Part shown: piece by piece, positions 25,187 through 34,269 of the stretch
Numbering within the stretch: the first letter of the stretch is position 1
Layout: each line of letters starts with the position of its first letter
DNA from: Paraburkholderia hospita
Lineage (GTDB): Bacteria > Pseudomonadota > Gammaproteobacteria > Burkholderiales > Burkholderiaceae
Direction: 5' to 3'
Length of the DNA: 64,000 nt
Assembly: GCF_002902965.1 (NCBI RefSeq)
Contig: NZ_CP026106.1
Location: 2,480,001 to 2,544,000 of the forward strand
Notes under the pieces: generated by a model
What the model was told of the DNA's origin: nothing
The model's database searches: none
What the model saw: the letters and a program-made list of their open reading frames with translations, nothing else
Translations under genes and position numbers: made by a program

Positions 25187-26128
25187 CTACAAGTCTGTCG
25201 CGGGCACGGTCGCTGACATTCCAATCGTCTCGGGGCTTGAATGCGCCAGCACGTAGTTCACCAGCGCCTTCAGCTTGGCAGGCTGCTGCCGTCTGCTCGG
25301 GTAGTACAGGTAGAACCCGGGAAAAGTCGGTGAGAAGCTGCTCAAGACGCGTTTCAGCTTCCTGGCCCGGATGTGAGGAAGCGCGAGCTGCTCGAACGTG
25401 TACGCCAGTGCAATCCCATCCAGCGCAGCTTCAATCGAGAACAATGAGTCGCTGATCGTGAGATTGCCGCTGATCTCGTACTCGACGATACGGCCTTCGA
25501 CCTCGAGCTCCCACTTGTGAATCGCCCCACTGCCTGAAAACCTGAATCGCACGCAGTTGTGATGGATCAGATCGGAGGGGTGCCGTGGCACAGAATGCTG
25601 CCTGAAGTAGTCGGGAGATCCAACAATGGATACGGCAACCGGGCCACCGAGAGGCACAGCTATCATGTCCTTCTGGACACTCTCTCCCATTCGAATGCCC
25701 GCGTCGAACCCTCTTTCGACGATGTCCACGTAGCCCTCGTCATTCGTCAGCTCCACCTGGACGTCCGGATAGGCTTTCAGGAACCCGGCCAGCAGCGGCT
25801 GGAGGACCATGGCGGTCGAGATTCGCGCTGCGTTGATGCGCAGCACGCCCGATGGCCGGCCTTGAAGCTCATGAAGTTGCTCCCCAGCTTCCAGTACGTC
25901 GCTCAACGCCGGCCCAATCCGGGACAGGTACGCCTGTCCGGCTTCAGTGAGGCTGACGCTACGCGTGTTCCGGTTGAGAAGCCTGACGCCGAGCCGGGCT
26001 TCCAGGTGGCGGATCGCCTGACTGAGCGCAGAAGGCGAGACCTCGAGCGCTGCCGCGGCGGCAGAGAACCCGCGGTACTCTGCGACCTTCCAGAATGCGA
26101 GCAGTCCATCAAGCTGGTTGAGTCTCAT
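25187..26128 (-). CDS. LysR family transcriptional regulator (CrgA-like branch)
   Basis: A 313-residue LysR protein. The HTH is in the first 60 residues (LDGLLAFWKVAEYRGFSAAAAAL, with SPSALSQAIRHLEARLG). The effector domain has the branch signature GVLRINAARISTAMVLQPLLAGFL, GYVDIVERGFDAGIRMGESV and PGFYLYYPSRRQQPAKLKALV. The divergent neighbour is a short-chain dehydrogenase gene. A 21-base palindrome lies 3 bases upstream of the ATG, so autorepression and control of the dehydrogenase are likely. Confidence 0.92.
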   Translation of the reverse strand: MRLNQLDGLLAFWKVAEYRGFSAAAAALEVSPSALSQAIRHLEARLGVRLLNRNTRSVSLTEAGQAYLSRIGPALSDVLEAGEQLHELQGRPSGVLRINAARISTAMVLQPLLAGFLKAYPDVQVELTNDEGYVDIVERGFDAGIRMGESVQKDMIAVPLGGPVAVSIVGSPDYFRQHSVPRHPSDLIHHNCVRFRFSGSGAIHKWELEVEGRIVEYEISGNLTISDSLFSIEAALDGIALAYTFEQLALPHIRARKLKRVLSSFSPTFPGFYLYYPSRRQQPAKLKALVNYVLAHSSPETIGMSATVPATDL

Positions 26129-26131
26129 ACT

Positions 26132-26152
26132 TTGAAGAATATCTTCAAAGCG
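26132..26152. promoter_or_regulatory. Perfect 9-bp inverted repeat, LysR operator candidate
   Basis: CTTTGAAGA (26132-26140), ATA, TCTTCAAAG (26144-26152). It lies between the divergent LysR and dehydrogenase genes and directly abuts the LysR start, the usual place of an autoregulatory site. Confidence 0.75.
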
Positions 26153-26230
26153 TGTTCAGCACCAGGGTGTTTTTCTTCTCAGTCAATCTGCCTAGAGTGA
26201 CAGGCATTGACCAGGACTGGGAGTTTGAGC

Positions 26231-27070
26231 ATGAGCAAAGTGTGGTTTATCACAGGTGCTGGCAGCGGTATCGGCGCCGGTACGGCCAGGGCCACACTGA
26301 AGGCAGGTGATCGGGTCGTTGCCACAGGCAGGAACCCGGACAAGGTGGGCAATGCCTTGCGCGACCTGGCCGGCGAGAATCTGGAGATTCTCCGGCTGGA
26401 CGTCTCCGACGAGGCCCAGGCAACGGCCGTGGTCGACGAGGTGCAAAAAAAGTTCGGTCGTATCGATGTAGTCGTGAACAGTGCCGGCTACAGCCTCTTA
26501 GGCAACTACGAGGAACTGGGAACGCAAGACATTCAACACCTGTTCGCGACGAACTTCTGGGGCGTGAGCAACGTGATGCGTGCGGCCCTGCCGATCATGC
26601 GTAAGCAGCGCTCCGGGAACATCATCAATGTCAGTTCCGTGGCAGGCGCTGTCGGCCTGATGCACTGCGGGGCCTACAGCGCGAGCAAGTTCGCCGTGGA
26701 GGGTCTTTCGCTTTCCGTGGCCGAGGAGGTCGGAAAGTTCGGGATCAAGGTCACCGTGGTAGAGCCAGGATTTTTCCGCACGGACCTTCTGAGCGCAGCC
26801 AACGCCAAATGGCCGGACAAGCGTATCGACGATTACGCCGCCGCCGAGGTCAGCGCCGAGGCGATGTGGTCTCCCTATGCAGGCAAGCAACCGGGCGATC
26901 CGGACAAGCTAGGCCAGATCCTGGTAAAGCTTGTGGGCATGGAGACTCCGCCCAGAGTGTTCGTGGCCGGAAGCGATGCACTGGCGTCGGTCGGGCCGGC
27001 TGTGGAGGCTCGATTGAAAGCGGTGCACGCCTTCGAGGCGCTTTCGAAGTCGACGGACGGCAGCTTCTGA
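26231..27070 (+). CDS. Short-chain dehydrogenase/reductase
   Basis: A 279-residue classical SDR. It has the cofactor motif TGAGSGIG near residue 10, NSAGYS (the NAG position) near 88, the catalytic Ser in NVSSVAGAVG, and Tyr/Lys in YSASKFAVEGL. The loop after the active site (VEPGFFRTDL) is standard. Such enzymes are often annotated as oxidoreductases of ketones or alcohols; the substrate cannot be read here. I chose ATG 26231, preceded by GGGAG. It is divergent from the LysR gene, with a truncated iron-sulfur subunit gene downstream. Confidence 0.9.
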   Translation: MSKVWFITGAGSGIGAGTARATLKAGDRVVATGRNPDKVGNALRDLAGENLEILRLDVSDEAQATAVVDEVQKKFGRIDVVVNSAGYSLLGNYEELGTQDIQHLFATNFWGVSNVMRAALPIMRKQRSGNIINVSSVAGAVGLMHCGAYSASKFAVEGLSLSVAEEVGKFGIKVTVVEPGFFRTDLLSAANAKWPDKRIDDYAAAEVSAEAMWSPYAGKQPGDPDKLGQILVKLVGMETPPRVFVAGSDALASVGPAVEARLKAVHAFEALSKSTDGSF

Positions 27071-27127
27071 TCGCGAGGCGAGTTGCCCTTGCCACGACAC
27101 ACCTAACCTGCGAAGGACTGACCCATC

Positions 27128-27634
27128 ATGAGCACGCTCCACGTCAACGGCCATGAGCACACGGTCGACGTCGCCCCGGACACCCCCATTCTCTGGGCCT
27201 TGCGCGACACGCTGGGCATGACGGGCACGAAGTTCGGTTGCGGCGCCGCGCTGTGCGGCGCCTGCACCGTGCATCTGGACGGGCAGGCCATCCGCTCCTG
27301 CGTTACACCGATCTTGGTGGCCCAGGGCAAGCAGATCACCACCACCGAAGCCACCACCGACGGCAGCGACAAGGTCGGTGCCATCGTGCACGCAGCCTGG
27401 GTCAAGTACGACGTCGCCCAGTGTGGCTACTGCCAAAGCGACCAGATCATAAGCGCCACGGCGTTCCTGAAGTCGTTGCCCCGCGGCAGGCAGCCTACCG
27501 TCGTAGATGCGGAAACCGGGCGCGCACGCTTCCACGAGATCTCATCCAGCGCATATGTTTTTCAGCAGTCGTCGGTTGCCCCGCTCGCTAACACCCTAAG
27601 GCTGTATGTACAGATCAGCAAAATTGCCCCATAG
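27128..27634 (+). pseudogene. Truncated [2Fe-2S] subunit of a molybdenum hydroxylase (isoquinoline 1-oxidoreductase alpha-like)
   Basis: The frame begins as a normal small subunit: plant-type ferredoxin cluster KFGCGAALCGACTVHLDG and the first half of the second cluster QCGYCQSDQIISATAFL. The family then has a second CxC motif (NICRCGTYPRI-like) near residue 140. Here it is missing. After LKSLPRGRQPTVVDAE the sequence shifts, and traces of the family end can be read only in another frame (TLPRDLIQRI near 27530-27560). The large subunit gene that should follow is absent. This is a dead remnant downstream of the SDR gene. Confidence 0.75.
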
Positions 27635-27898
27635 CCCCTCGCCGGTCGGCGCATAGTCCTTCACTTTCTTCCGTCGCTATGTCGACCCGCTGGGCACCTC
27701 ACGCTTCGTCAGCTCTCAAGCCGCAATGAACCCGACAAACACATATTTTTTCATAAACGGTATATACGGTATTCTTGTAGAAGTGTTGTGACATTCGCAG
27801 ACTTACCCGACCAGCAGCGGCGCTGAACGGGACGGTACGCTGCCATCATGACTCGGGACACCGCCCGGCAGCTGTAGATCGACGCAGGGAGACTAACG

Positions 27899-28111
27899 AT
27901 GAAGCTTTCTCACAAACTCGCTTCGCACAAGGCGGGCCCGGTGTGGGGGCTCGCATTTGGCCTGCTCGTCACGCTAGCGGGGATAGGACTCTGGTGCAAT
28001 GCGAAGCTATCGGCGTCCACTGGCCAGTTCGATGAATCGTTGTCGGTAGCGGCGGTGCTCGTTGGCGTGCTCGCGGCTATCTACGCACTGCACGAACTTC
28101 GGCATCGTTAG
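27899..28111 (+). CDS. Small membrane protein of unknown function
   Basis: A 70-residue protein with GGGAG before the ATG. Two hydrophobic segments (VWGLAFGLLVTLAGIGLWC and SLSVAAVLVGVLAAIYALHEL) are joined by a short polar loop, with a basic start (MKLSHKLASHK) and a basic end (RHR). It is probably an inner-membrane hairpin. No family or neighbour gives a role. Confidence 0.55.
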   Translation: MKLSHKLASHKAGPVWGLAFGLLVTLAGIGLWCNAKLSASTGQFDESLSVAAVLVGVLAAIYALHELRHR

Positions 28112-28180
28112 CCGCTTTTCAGGTCGCTTCCTGCTCCCGGCGGCAGTGGCACCTGGCATTGCCTGTTGCGAGTGTCGGGC

Positions 28181-28540
28181 TCAAATGAGACGCAGAAGCT
28201 CTTCACCGAACTGAATCACATACGTATCCTGCGGTTTGAGTTCGTCGACAGCGCGAATACGTTCGTAGATCAGCAATGCACCGACTACCTTCGAGTTGCA
28301 ACGGGTGCCAAAGTCAGCCTGCGCGACACCCGTCAGGGTTTCGTATTTGTCGAGCAGATCGTTCTGGAAAAGAAGTGCGATAGCCGGTGTATTGGGTCCG
28401 CGTGGGTTATTGACCGTCAACCCGGCAGGCGTTCCGTCGAGCGCTTCATGTTCGACAATATGGGCATCTTTATCGAATCGTCCGGTCAGCAAACCGGCGA
28501 CTCGCATCAGAGATTGTCGTGCTATGGCGTACGTCGGCAT
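28181..28540 (-). CDS. Conserved-looking hypothetical protein
   Basis: A 119-residue soluble protein beginning MPTYAIARQSLMRVAGLLTGRFD and ending TYVIQFGEELLRLI; AGGAG precedes ATG 28540. It is mixed helix and strand without Cys motifs apart from GTRCNSKV. I do not recognise a family. The frame is closed, has an ordinary composition and a good ribosome binding site, so it is likely real. Its neighbours are unrelated. Confidence 0.6.
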   Translation of the reverse strand: MPTYAIARQSLMRVAGLLTGRFDKDAHIVEHEALDGTPAGLTVNNPRGPNTPAIALLFQNDLLDKYETLTGVAQADFGTRCNSKVVGALLIYERIRAVDELKPQDTYVIQFGEELLRLI

Positions 28541-28773
28541 TCAAATCTCCTGGCCACAAAAGAGGATCCGGCAGCAGACATGTCGATACATACGAATCAA
28601 TGAGCCCTTCGCTTGCGATGCGTCTTTCGCTGCGTGCAGGGCCAATGTCGCATTGGATCGGCACAGACGTGCCGGGCCTACTCCCGAATTTGAAACTGCT
28701 TATGAAGTGCCCAATGTGTCGAACCACGTCGGCGCGGCTCGACTACGCACTGCGTCACAGGCATTGCCCCAGG

Positions 28774-29751
28774 TCACGAACCGATTCCCTGCGCGTCGAA
28801 AAGACCTTCATAGAGAACCGTGCTCAGGTATCGTTCGCCGGAGTCGGGCAGAATGACGACGATCGTCTTGCCTGAATGCTCCGGACGCTTCGCGAGCCGC
28901 ACGGCAGCCGCGACGGCCGCACCTGAAGATATCCCGGAGAGTATCCCTTCTTCGCTAGCAAGACGTCGGGCGTATGCGATCGACTCTTCGTTGGTGACCT
29001 GTTCGATGGCGTCGACGAGAGCGAGATCCAGAACGTCGGGAATAAATCCGGCACCGATGCCCTGGATCTTGTGTGGCGCAGGCTGGAGCGGCTCACCCGC
29101 TCGCGCCTGTGTGAGGATCGGGCTCGCAGCCGGTTCTACCGCCACGGATAGTATCGGCTTCCCTTTGGTCTGCTTGACGAAGCGCGACACGCCCGTAATC
29201 GTGCCGCCCGTGCCCACGCCCGAAACGAGAATGTCGATGCCGCCATCGGTGTCGTCCCAGATTTCCGGACCGGTTGTCTTTTCGTGTATGGCGGGGTTCG
29301 CTGGGTTCTTGAACTGCTGAAGCAGAACGTAACGGTCGGGCTGCCCGGCAGCAATTTCTTCGGCCTTTGCCACCGCGCCGGGCATGCCGCGCGCGCCCTC
29401 CGTCAGCACTAGCGTCGCCCCGAACGCGATCAGTAGCTTGCGCCTTTCAACGCTCATCGTCTCAGGCATAGTGAGCGTAAGCGGAATTCCGCGGGCCGCC
29501 GCCACGTACGCAAGAGCAATGCCCGTATTGCCGCTCGTCGGTTCGATTATTTCCTTGCCGGGACCGAGTAGCCCTCGAGCTTCTGCATCCCAGATCATCG
29601 CGGCGCCAATGCGGCACTTCACAGAATAGGCCGGATTTCTGCCCTCGATTTTTGCCAGAACGGTCGCAGGCGCGCCATCCGTCAAACGGTTGAGACGGAC
29701 CAGCGGCGTGTGACCGATGGAGCGCGAGTTGTCTTCGAACCAACGTGCCAT
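28774..29751 (-). CDS. cysK: Cysteine synthase A (O-acetylserine sulfhydrylase)
   Basis: A 325-residue fold-type II PLP enzyme making L-cysteine from O-acetylserine and sulfide in the cytoplasm. The cofactor Lys lies in [11 protein letters not shown] (residues 39-49), the substrate loop is [12 protein letters not shown], the phosphate loop is [11 protein letters not shown], and [10 protein letters not shown] near the end closes the site. The layout and length match CysK rather than CysM or CBS (no regulatory domain). AGGAG precedes the ATG. It opens a run of sulfur-related genes (MetQ-like proteins, monooxygenase, ABC transporter), to which it would deliver released sulfide. Confidence 0.93.
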   Translation of the reverse strand: MARWFEDNSRSIGHTPLVRLNRLTDGAPATVLAKIEGRNPAYSVKCRIGAAMIWDAEARGLLGPGKEIIEPTSGNTGIALAYVAAARGIPLTLTMPETMSVERRKLLIAFGATLVLTEGARGMPGAVAKAEEIAAGQPDRYVLLQQFKNPANPAIHEKTTGPEIWDDTDGGIDILVSGVGTGGTITGVSRFVKQTKGKPILSVAVEPAASPILTQARAGEPLQPAPHKIQGIGAGFIPDVLDLALVDAIEQVTNEESIAYARRLASEEGILSGISSGAAVAAAVRLAKRPEHSGKTIVVILPDSGERYLSTVLYEGLFDAQGIGS

Positions 29752-30166
29752 GTTTTTTTGCTCCTATGCCGATAGGCAAAAGTGGACTTAGTGTAGAGCG
29801 GCGGTCTACAGAGTCAAGCATTCGCACTTCCGATTCCAGGCGCTTCATCCAAACAAGCAGCAGATGTGACGTTCGAGCAGATCTTCGATTACGCACCTGT
29901 GCCCTTTGCGCACGAGTGTCGATGGCGTGAGCCACAACGAGGCCGAAGCAATCACGCCGGGTTGGGCCGAGGCCGGTGCGAGCGCGCTGTTACATGCGGT
30001 CCTGCGATCGGCTGCATAGCGCTGCTTGAGAGCAAGATGGGAGCGGTGTCGACGCGAGCTCGTCGGGCCGGCATAAGGTTATGCGAAGCGATTGATTAGT
30101 GGAAACGGAACACGTCAATAGAATGACCGCATTCGCCAACCTTTCCTGGACAGGTATCCGTTCATC
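29752..30166. other. Gene-free divergent region
   Basis: The 415 bases between cysK and the first MetQ-like gene should carry both promoters. Frames inside lack similarity. I found no clear CysB-type repeat by eye. Confidence 0.4.
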
Positions 30167-30985
30167 GTGCAAGCGCTCTCATTCCCGTTTCTGCGCATCC
30201 TCCGTTGGGCGCTGCTCGCTATCATCGTAACCGGCACCGCACACGCTCAGGAGCAAGTGCTGCGGGTCGGCGTGACGAGCGGGCCGCACGAAGAAATCTT
30301 CGAGGCAGTCAAAAAAGTCGCTGAGCGCGACTATGGACTGCATATCCGGATCGTGTCGTTCAACGACTATATCCAGCCGGACGCGGCCCTCGACGCAGGC
30401 GACCTCGATGCGAACAGCTACCAGCATCGGCCTTTTCTCGCTTCGCAGGTTCGCGCGCGCGGCTATAAGCTCGTCGGGATCGGCCGTACATGGATTGGGC
30501 CGATCGGTCTGTATTCGAAGCGCTACCGGAAGTTCGCCGATCTGCCGGACGGCGCGACCATCGGCATACCGAACGATCCCGCGAATGAAAGCCGTATTCT
30601 GCTGCTGCTTCAGAAGGCGGGCAGCATCAAACTGCGGCAAGGAATCGATCCCGTCACCGGCATCAACGCGACGCCGCTCGACATAACCGCGAACCCGAAG
30701 CATTTTCGCTTCAAGGAAGTCGACGCCGCGCAACTGCCGCGCACGCTCGACGACTTCGACGCCACCACCGTCAACGCGGACTACGCGATCAAGGCCGGCC
30801 TCAATCCGACAAAGGACACGATCCTCGTTGAGAACGGCTCAAGCGTCTACGCATGTCTGATCGCCGTGCGAGAGCAGGATGCGAACAAGCCTTGGGTGCA
30901 GCAGCTGGTTTCCGCCTATCAGTCGCCTGAAGTCAAGCAGTTCATTCTGTCGCGCTATCAAGGCGCAATCATTCCGGCTTTCTGA
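30167..30985 (+). CDS. MetQ/NlpA family substrate-binding protein (non-lipidated)
   Basis: A 272-residue periplasmic binding protein starting at GTG 30167. The signal peptide ends in TGTAHA/Q with no lipobox Cys, unlike classical MetQ. The family core is clear: VLRVGVTSGPHEEIFEAVKKVA, GDLDANSYQHRPFL, YSKRYRKFADLPDGATIGIPND, RILLLLQKAGSIKLRQG and ATTVNADYAIKAGLNP. MetQ proteins bind methionine or related sulfur compounds for the MetNI transporter, but no metN or metI lies in the window. It is upstream of the flavin monooxygenase gene, with a second such protein at 37843-38655. Confidence 0.9.
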   Translation: MQALSFPFLRILRWALLAIIVTGTAHAQEQVLRVGVTSGPHEEIFEAVKKVAERDYGLHIRIVSFNDYIQPDAALDAGDLDANSYQHRPFLASQVRARGYKLVGIGRTWIGPIGLYSKRYRKFADLPDGATIGIPNDPANESRILLLLQKAGSIKLRQGIDPVTGINATPLDITANPKHFRFKEVDAAQLPRTLDDFDATTVNADYAIKAGLNPTKDTILVENGSSVYACLIAVREQDANKPWVQQLVSAYQSPEVKQFILSRYQGAIIPAF

Positions 30986-31174
30986 GCGCCAGGCGGGAAT
31001 CGCCGCCCCAGCACGCGCCATCACCGGGCAGCGACGCACCTGAAATGCAAATACGCATTTGATGGTTAGCCGCCAGGCCTATCTGTGGGACGCTACGCGT
31101 TTCATCGGGTCACGCCAGCGCTGCCGCCCGGCTTCGCTGACGTGATCCACCTTCGTTCCGCCGCACGCCCTTCC

Positions 31175-32572
31175 ATGAGCAAGAAGCAAATCATTCTGAA
31201 CGCGTTCACCATGAACTGCGTCGGCCATATCAATCATGGCCTCTGGACGCATCCGCGCGATCGTTCCACCGATTATCGGAAGCTCTCTTACTGGACCGAT
31301 CTCGCGAAGCTGCTCGAGCGCGGCCTGTTCGACGGCTTGTTCATCGCGGATATCGTCGGCGTCTACGACATCTATCAGCAATCGGTCGACGTCACGCTGA
31401 AGGAATCGGTGCAGTTGCCCGTCAACGATCCGATGATGCTCGTCTCCGCGATGGCAGCCGCCACGCAGAATCTCGGCTTCGGCATCACGGTGAATCTCAC
31501 GTATGAGGCGCCCTATCTGCTAGCGCGGCGCTTCTCCACGCTCGATCACCTGACGGAAGGCCGTATCGGCTGGAACATCGTGACGGGCTATCTCGACAGC
31601 GCCGCGCGCGCCATGGGCGGCACCGAGATGATCCCGCACGACGAGCGCTATGAGCGCGCCGACGAGTATCTCGAAGTGCTTTACCAATTATGGGAAGGAA
31701 GTTGGCAGGACGACGCCGTGCTGCGCGACCGCGAAGGACGTGTATTCGCCGATCCCGCGAAGATCCGCAAGGTGCATCACCATGGCCGCTACTACGACGT
31801 CGACGGCTATCACCTGAGCGAACCCTCGCCGCAACGCACCCCGGTGCTGTTCCAGGCGGGGTCATCGGGGCGTGGCCAGGCGTTCGCCGTGCGTCACGCC
31901 GAGTGCGTGTTCGTGTCGAGCCAGAGCAAGGCTGGCACGCGCAAGCTGGTCGACGCGCTGCGCGCGCAAGCCACCGAAGCTGGACGCGACCCGGCCGATC
32001 TCAAGATCATCATGGGCATCACCGTCGTGGTCGGGCGCACGCAGAAAGAGGCCGAGGAGAAATTCGCCGAATACGCGCGCCATGCCAGCCCCGAGGCGGG
32101 GCTCGCACACTTTGCGGCGGGCAGCGGCATCGACTACTCCACCTACGCACCCGACGACGAGCTTGCCCCGCCCGGCGGCCACAAGGGACGCGGCATCGAA
32201 TCGTCGGTGCAGCGCGTGACCGACGGCAAGCGCGGCGTCACCGTGCGACATCTGCTCGAACAGATGCAGTTGGGCGGCCGCTATACGACGATCGTCGGCG
32301 ATCCCGTGCAGGTGGCCGACGCGCTGCAAGCGTGGGTGGATGAAGCCGATATCGACGGCTTTAACCTCACGCGCACGGTGATGCCGGAAAGCTACGAGGA
32401 TTTCATCGATCTGGTCATTCCCGAACTGCAATCGCGCGGCATCTACAAGACTGCATATGCGCAGGGGACGCTGCGCGAAAAGCTCTTCGGCGAAGGCGCA
32501 CGACTCGGACCGCGGCACACGGGCGCGAGCTTTCGCGATCTGTCGAACGTCACGGCCGCGCAAGTGACATGA
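31175..32572 (+). CDS. NtaA/SnaA/DszA-type FMN-dependent monooxygenase
   Basis: A 465-residue luciferase-like monooxygenase of the nitrilotriacetate/dibenzothiophene-sulfone branch. Typical segments are FTMNCVGHINHGLWTHPRD, LERGLFDGLFIADIVGVYD, LGFGITVNLTYEAPYLLARRF, RIGWNIVTGYLDSAARAMG, PQRTPVLFQAGSSGRG and DIDGFNLTRTVMPESYEDF. These enzymes use FMNH2 from a separate reductase and O2 to cleave C-S or C-N bonds. With cysK and MetQ-like genes around it, desulfonation or desulfurisation of an organosulfur compound is the best inference. ATG 31175 fits the family start. Its stop overlaps the ABC ATPase start (ATGA). Confidence 0.9.
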   Translation: MSKKQIILNAFTMNCVGHINHGLWTHPRDRSTDYRKLSYWTDLAKLLERGLFDGLFIADIVGVYDIYQQSVDVTLKESVQLPVNDPMMLVSAMAAATQNLGFGITVNLTYEAPYLLARRFSTLDHLTEGRIGWNIVTGYLDSAARAMGGTEMIPHDERYERADEYLEVLYQLWEGSWQDDAVLRDREGRVFADPAKIRKVHHHGRYYDVDGYHLSEPSPQRTPVLFQAGSSGRGQAFAVRHAECVFVSSQSKAGTRKLVDALRAQATEAGRDPADLKIIMGITVVVGRTQKEAEEKFAEYARHASPEAGLAHFAAGSGIDYSTYAPDDELAPPGGHKGRGIESSVQRVTDGKRGVTVRHLLEQMQLGGRYTTIVGDPVQVADALQAWVDEADIDGFNLTRTVMPESYEDFIDLVIPELQSRGIYKTAYAQGTLREKLFGEGARLGPRHTGASFRDLSNVTAAQVT

Positions 32573-34269
32573 ACGCCCCGTCGCCCCTTCTCCAGATAGA
32601 CCAGTTGAGTGTGTCCTTCGGCGCGCACGCCGCGGTGCGGCCTTTCGATCTGACCGTCGCGCGCGGCGAGATCGTCGCGCTGGTCGGCGAATCCGGCAGC
32701 GGCAAATCCACCATCGCCCTCGCGACGATGGGCCTGCTGCCCGGCCAGGCGCATGTGCAAGGCGCGCTCCGCTTCGAGGGCAAGCCGCTCTTCGGCCAAA
32801 GCGAACGCGAATGGAGCGCAGTGCGCGGCAATCGCATCAGCATGATCTTTCAGGAGCCGATGACTTCGCTGAACCCGCTTCAGCCCATCGGCAAGCAAGT
32901 CGCGGAAGCCTTGACGCTGCATCGGCCGATGTCGGCGCAGGCCGCGCGCAAGGAAGCACTCGCACTGCTCGAACTCGTCCGCCTGCCCGAGCCGCAGCGC
33001 CGCTTCGTGCACTATCCGCATCAACTGTCCGGCGGGCAGCGGCAACGCGTGATGATCGCGATCGCCGTCGCCTGCCGTCCCGGCCTGCTGATCGCCGACG
33101 AGCCGACCACCGCGCTCGACGTCACGATTCAGGCGCAGATTCTGGAGCTGATCGACCGCCTGCGCCGCGAACTGTCGATGGCCGTACTGCTCATCACGCA
33201 CGATCTCGGCGTGGTCGGGCGCTGGGCGGATCGGGTGGTCGTGATGAAGGACGGCGCGAAGGTCGAGGAAGCGGCAAGCACGCAGCTGTTCGCGCAGCCC
33301 TCGCAGCCCTACACCCGCGCGCTACTCGGCGCATCGCTGCATTTCGGCGCCGGTCTGCATTATCGCGACGTGCGGCTCACGGACGCGCCGCGCGCAGTGT
33401 CACGGCCTGCTGCCCACACGCCTGCCCCCGTGCTGCTGGAGGCCCGCGACATCACCGTCGATTACCACGGCGTGCGTGCCGTCGACGGCGTGACCTTCGA
33501 CATTCGCGCGGGCGAGACCGTGGGTTTGGTGGGCGAATCGGGATGCGGGAAGTCATCGCTTTCGCGCGCACTGACGCGGCTCGTCGAGCCTTCGGGCGGC
33601 CGCATCGTGTTCGACGGCGAGGACATCACGCATCGCAGGCGGCGCGCCTTGCGGCCGTATCGCCGGCGTGTGCAGATGATCTTCCAGGACCCGTACGGCT
33701 CGCTGAATCCGCGTCATACCGTCGAGCGCACGCTCGCCTATGCGCTTGCGATTCACGGCGTCGCCAACCGGCGCGAACGCGACGCGAAGATTCGCCGCAT
33801 CGTCGACGCGGTCGGTTTGCCGAAATCGGCGCTGCGGCGTTATCCGCACGAATTCTCCGGCGGGCAACGGCAACGCATCGGCATTGCCCGCGCGCTCGTA
33901 CTCGAACCCGAGCTCGTCATCTGCGACGAGCCCGTGTCCGCGCTCGATGTCTCGATCCAGGCGCAGGTTCTCGACCTGCTCGTCGATCTCAAGCACGAGC
34001 TCGGCCTCGCACTGCTGTTCATTTCGCACGACCTTTCGGTGGTCCGCTACATCGCGGATCGCGTGCTGGTGATGCAGGCGGGGCGCATCGTCGAACGCGG
34101 AGATCAAGCCTCCATCTGGACTTCGCCGCAACACGCCTACACGCGCACCCTGATCGACGCCGTGCCGTCATCGCAGGCCCCATTCTCACTCGACACAAGG
34201 AAAATTGATCGTGACTTTCAAGAGCAAGCAGCAGCCACCTTCGACTTCGACACTCCTGTTCCGCGATGA
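32569..34269 (+). CDS. Fused oligopeptide-type ABC ATPase (two nucleotide-binding domains)
   Basis: A 566-residue protein with two complete ATPase domains of DppD and DppF type. The first has Walker [11 protein letters not shown] (residues 39-48), signature [12 protein letters not shown] and Walker [14 protein letters not shown]. The second has [23 protein letters not shown] and [13 protein letters not shown]. The typical C-terminal oligopeptide motif after each domain ([21 protein letters not shown]) is present. It energises the permease pair encoded downstream. The start overlaps the monooxygenase stop, and the end overlaps the binding-protein start by about 60 bases. Confidence 0.93.
   Translation: MNAPSPLLQIDQLSVSFGAHAAVRPFDLTVARGEIVALVGESGSGKSTIALATMGLLPGQAHVQGALRFEGKPLFGQSEREWSAVRGNRISMIFQEPMTSLNPLQPIGKQVAEALTLHRPMSAQAARKEALALLELVRLPEPQRRFVHYPHQLSGGQRQRVMIAIAVACRPGLLIADEPTTALDVTIQAQILELIDRLRRELSMAVLLITHDLGVVGRWADRVVVMKDGAKVEEAASTQLFAQPSQPYTRALLGASLHFGAGLHYRDVRLTDAPRAVSRPAAHTPAPVLLEARDITVDYHGVRAVDGVTFDIRAGETVGLVGESGCGKSSLSRALTRLVEPSGGRIVFDGEDITHRRRRALRPYRRRVQMIFQDPYGSLNPRHTVERTLAYALAIHGVANRRERDAKIRRIVDAVGLPKSALRRYPHEFSGGQRQRIGIARALVLEPELVICDEPVSALDVSIQAQVLDLLVDLKHELGLALLFISHDLSVVRYIADRVLVMQAGRIVERGDQASIWTSPQHAYTRTLIDAVPSSQAPFSLDTRKIDRDFQEQAAATFDFDTPVPR

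Noticed and set aside
25061..25190. Coding-like minus-strand stretch beyond the LysR gene end (FSATFKVVKKLGAIDP-like)
   Set aside because: It has no start or ribosome binding site and I could not assign a family; possibly a remnant, but not supported.
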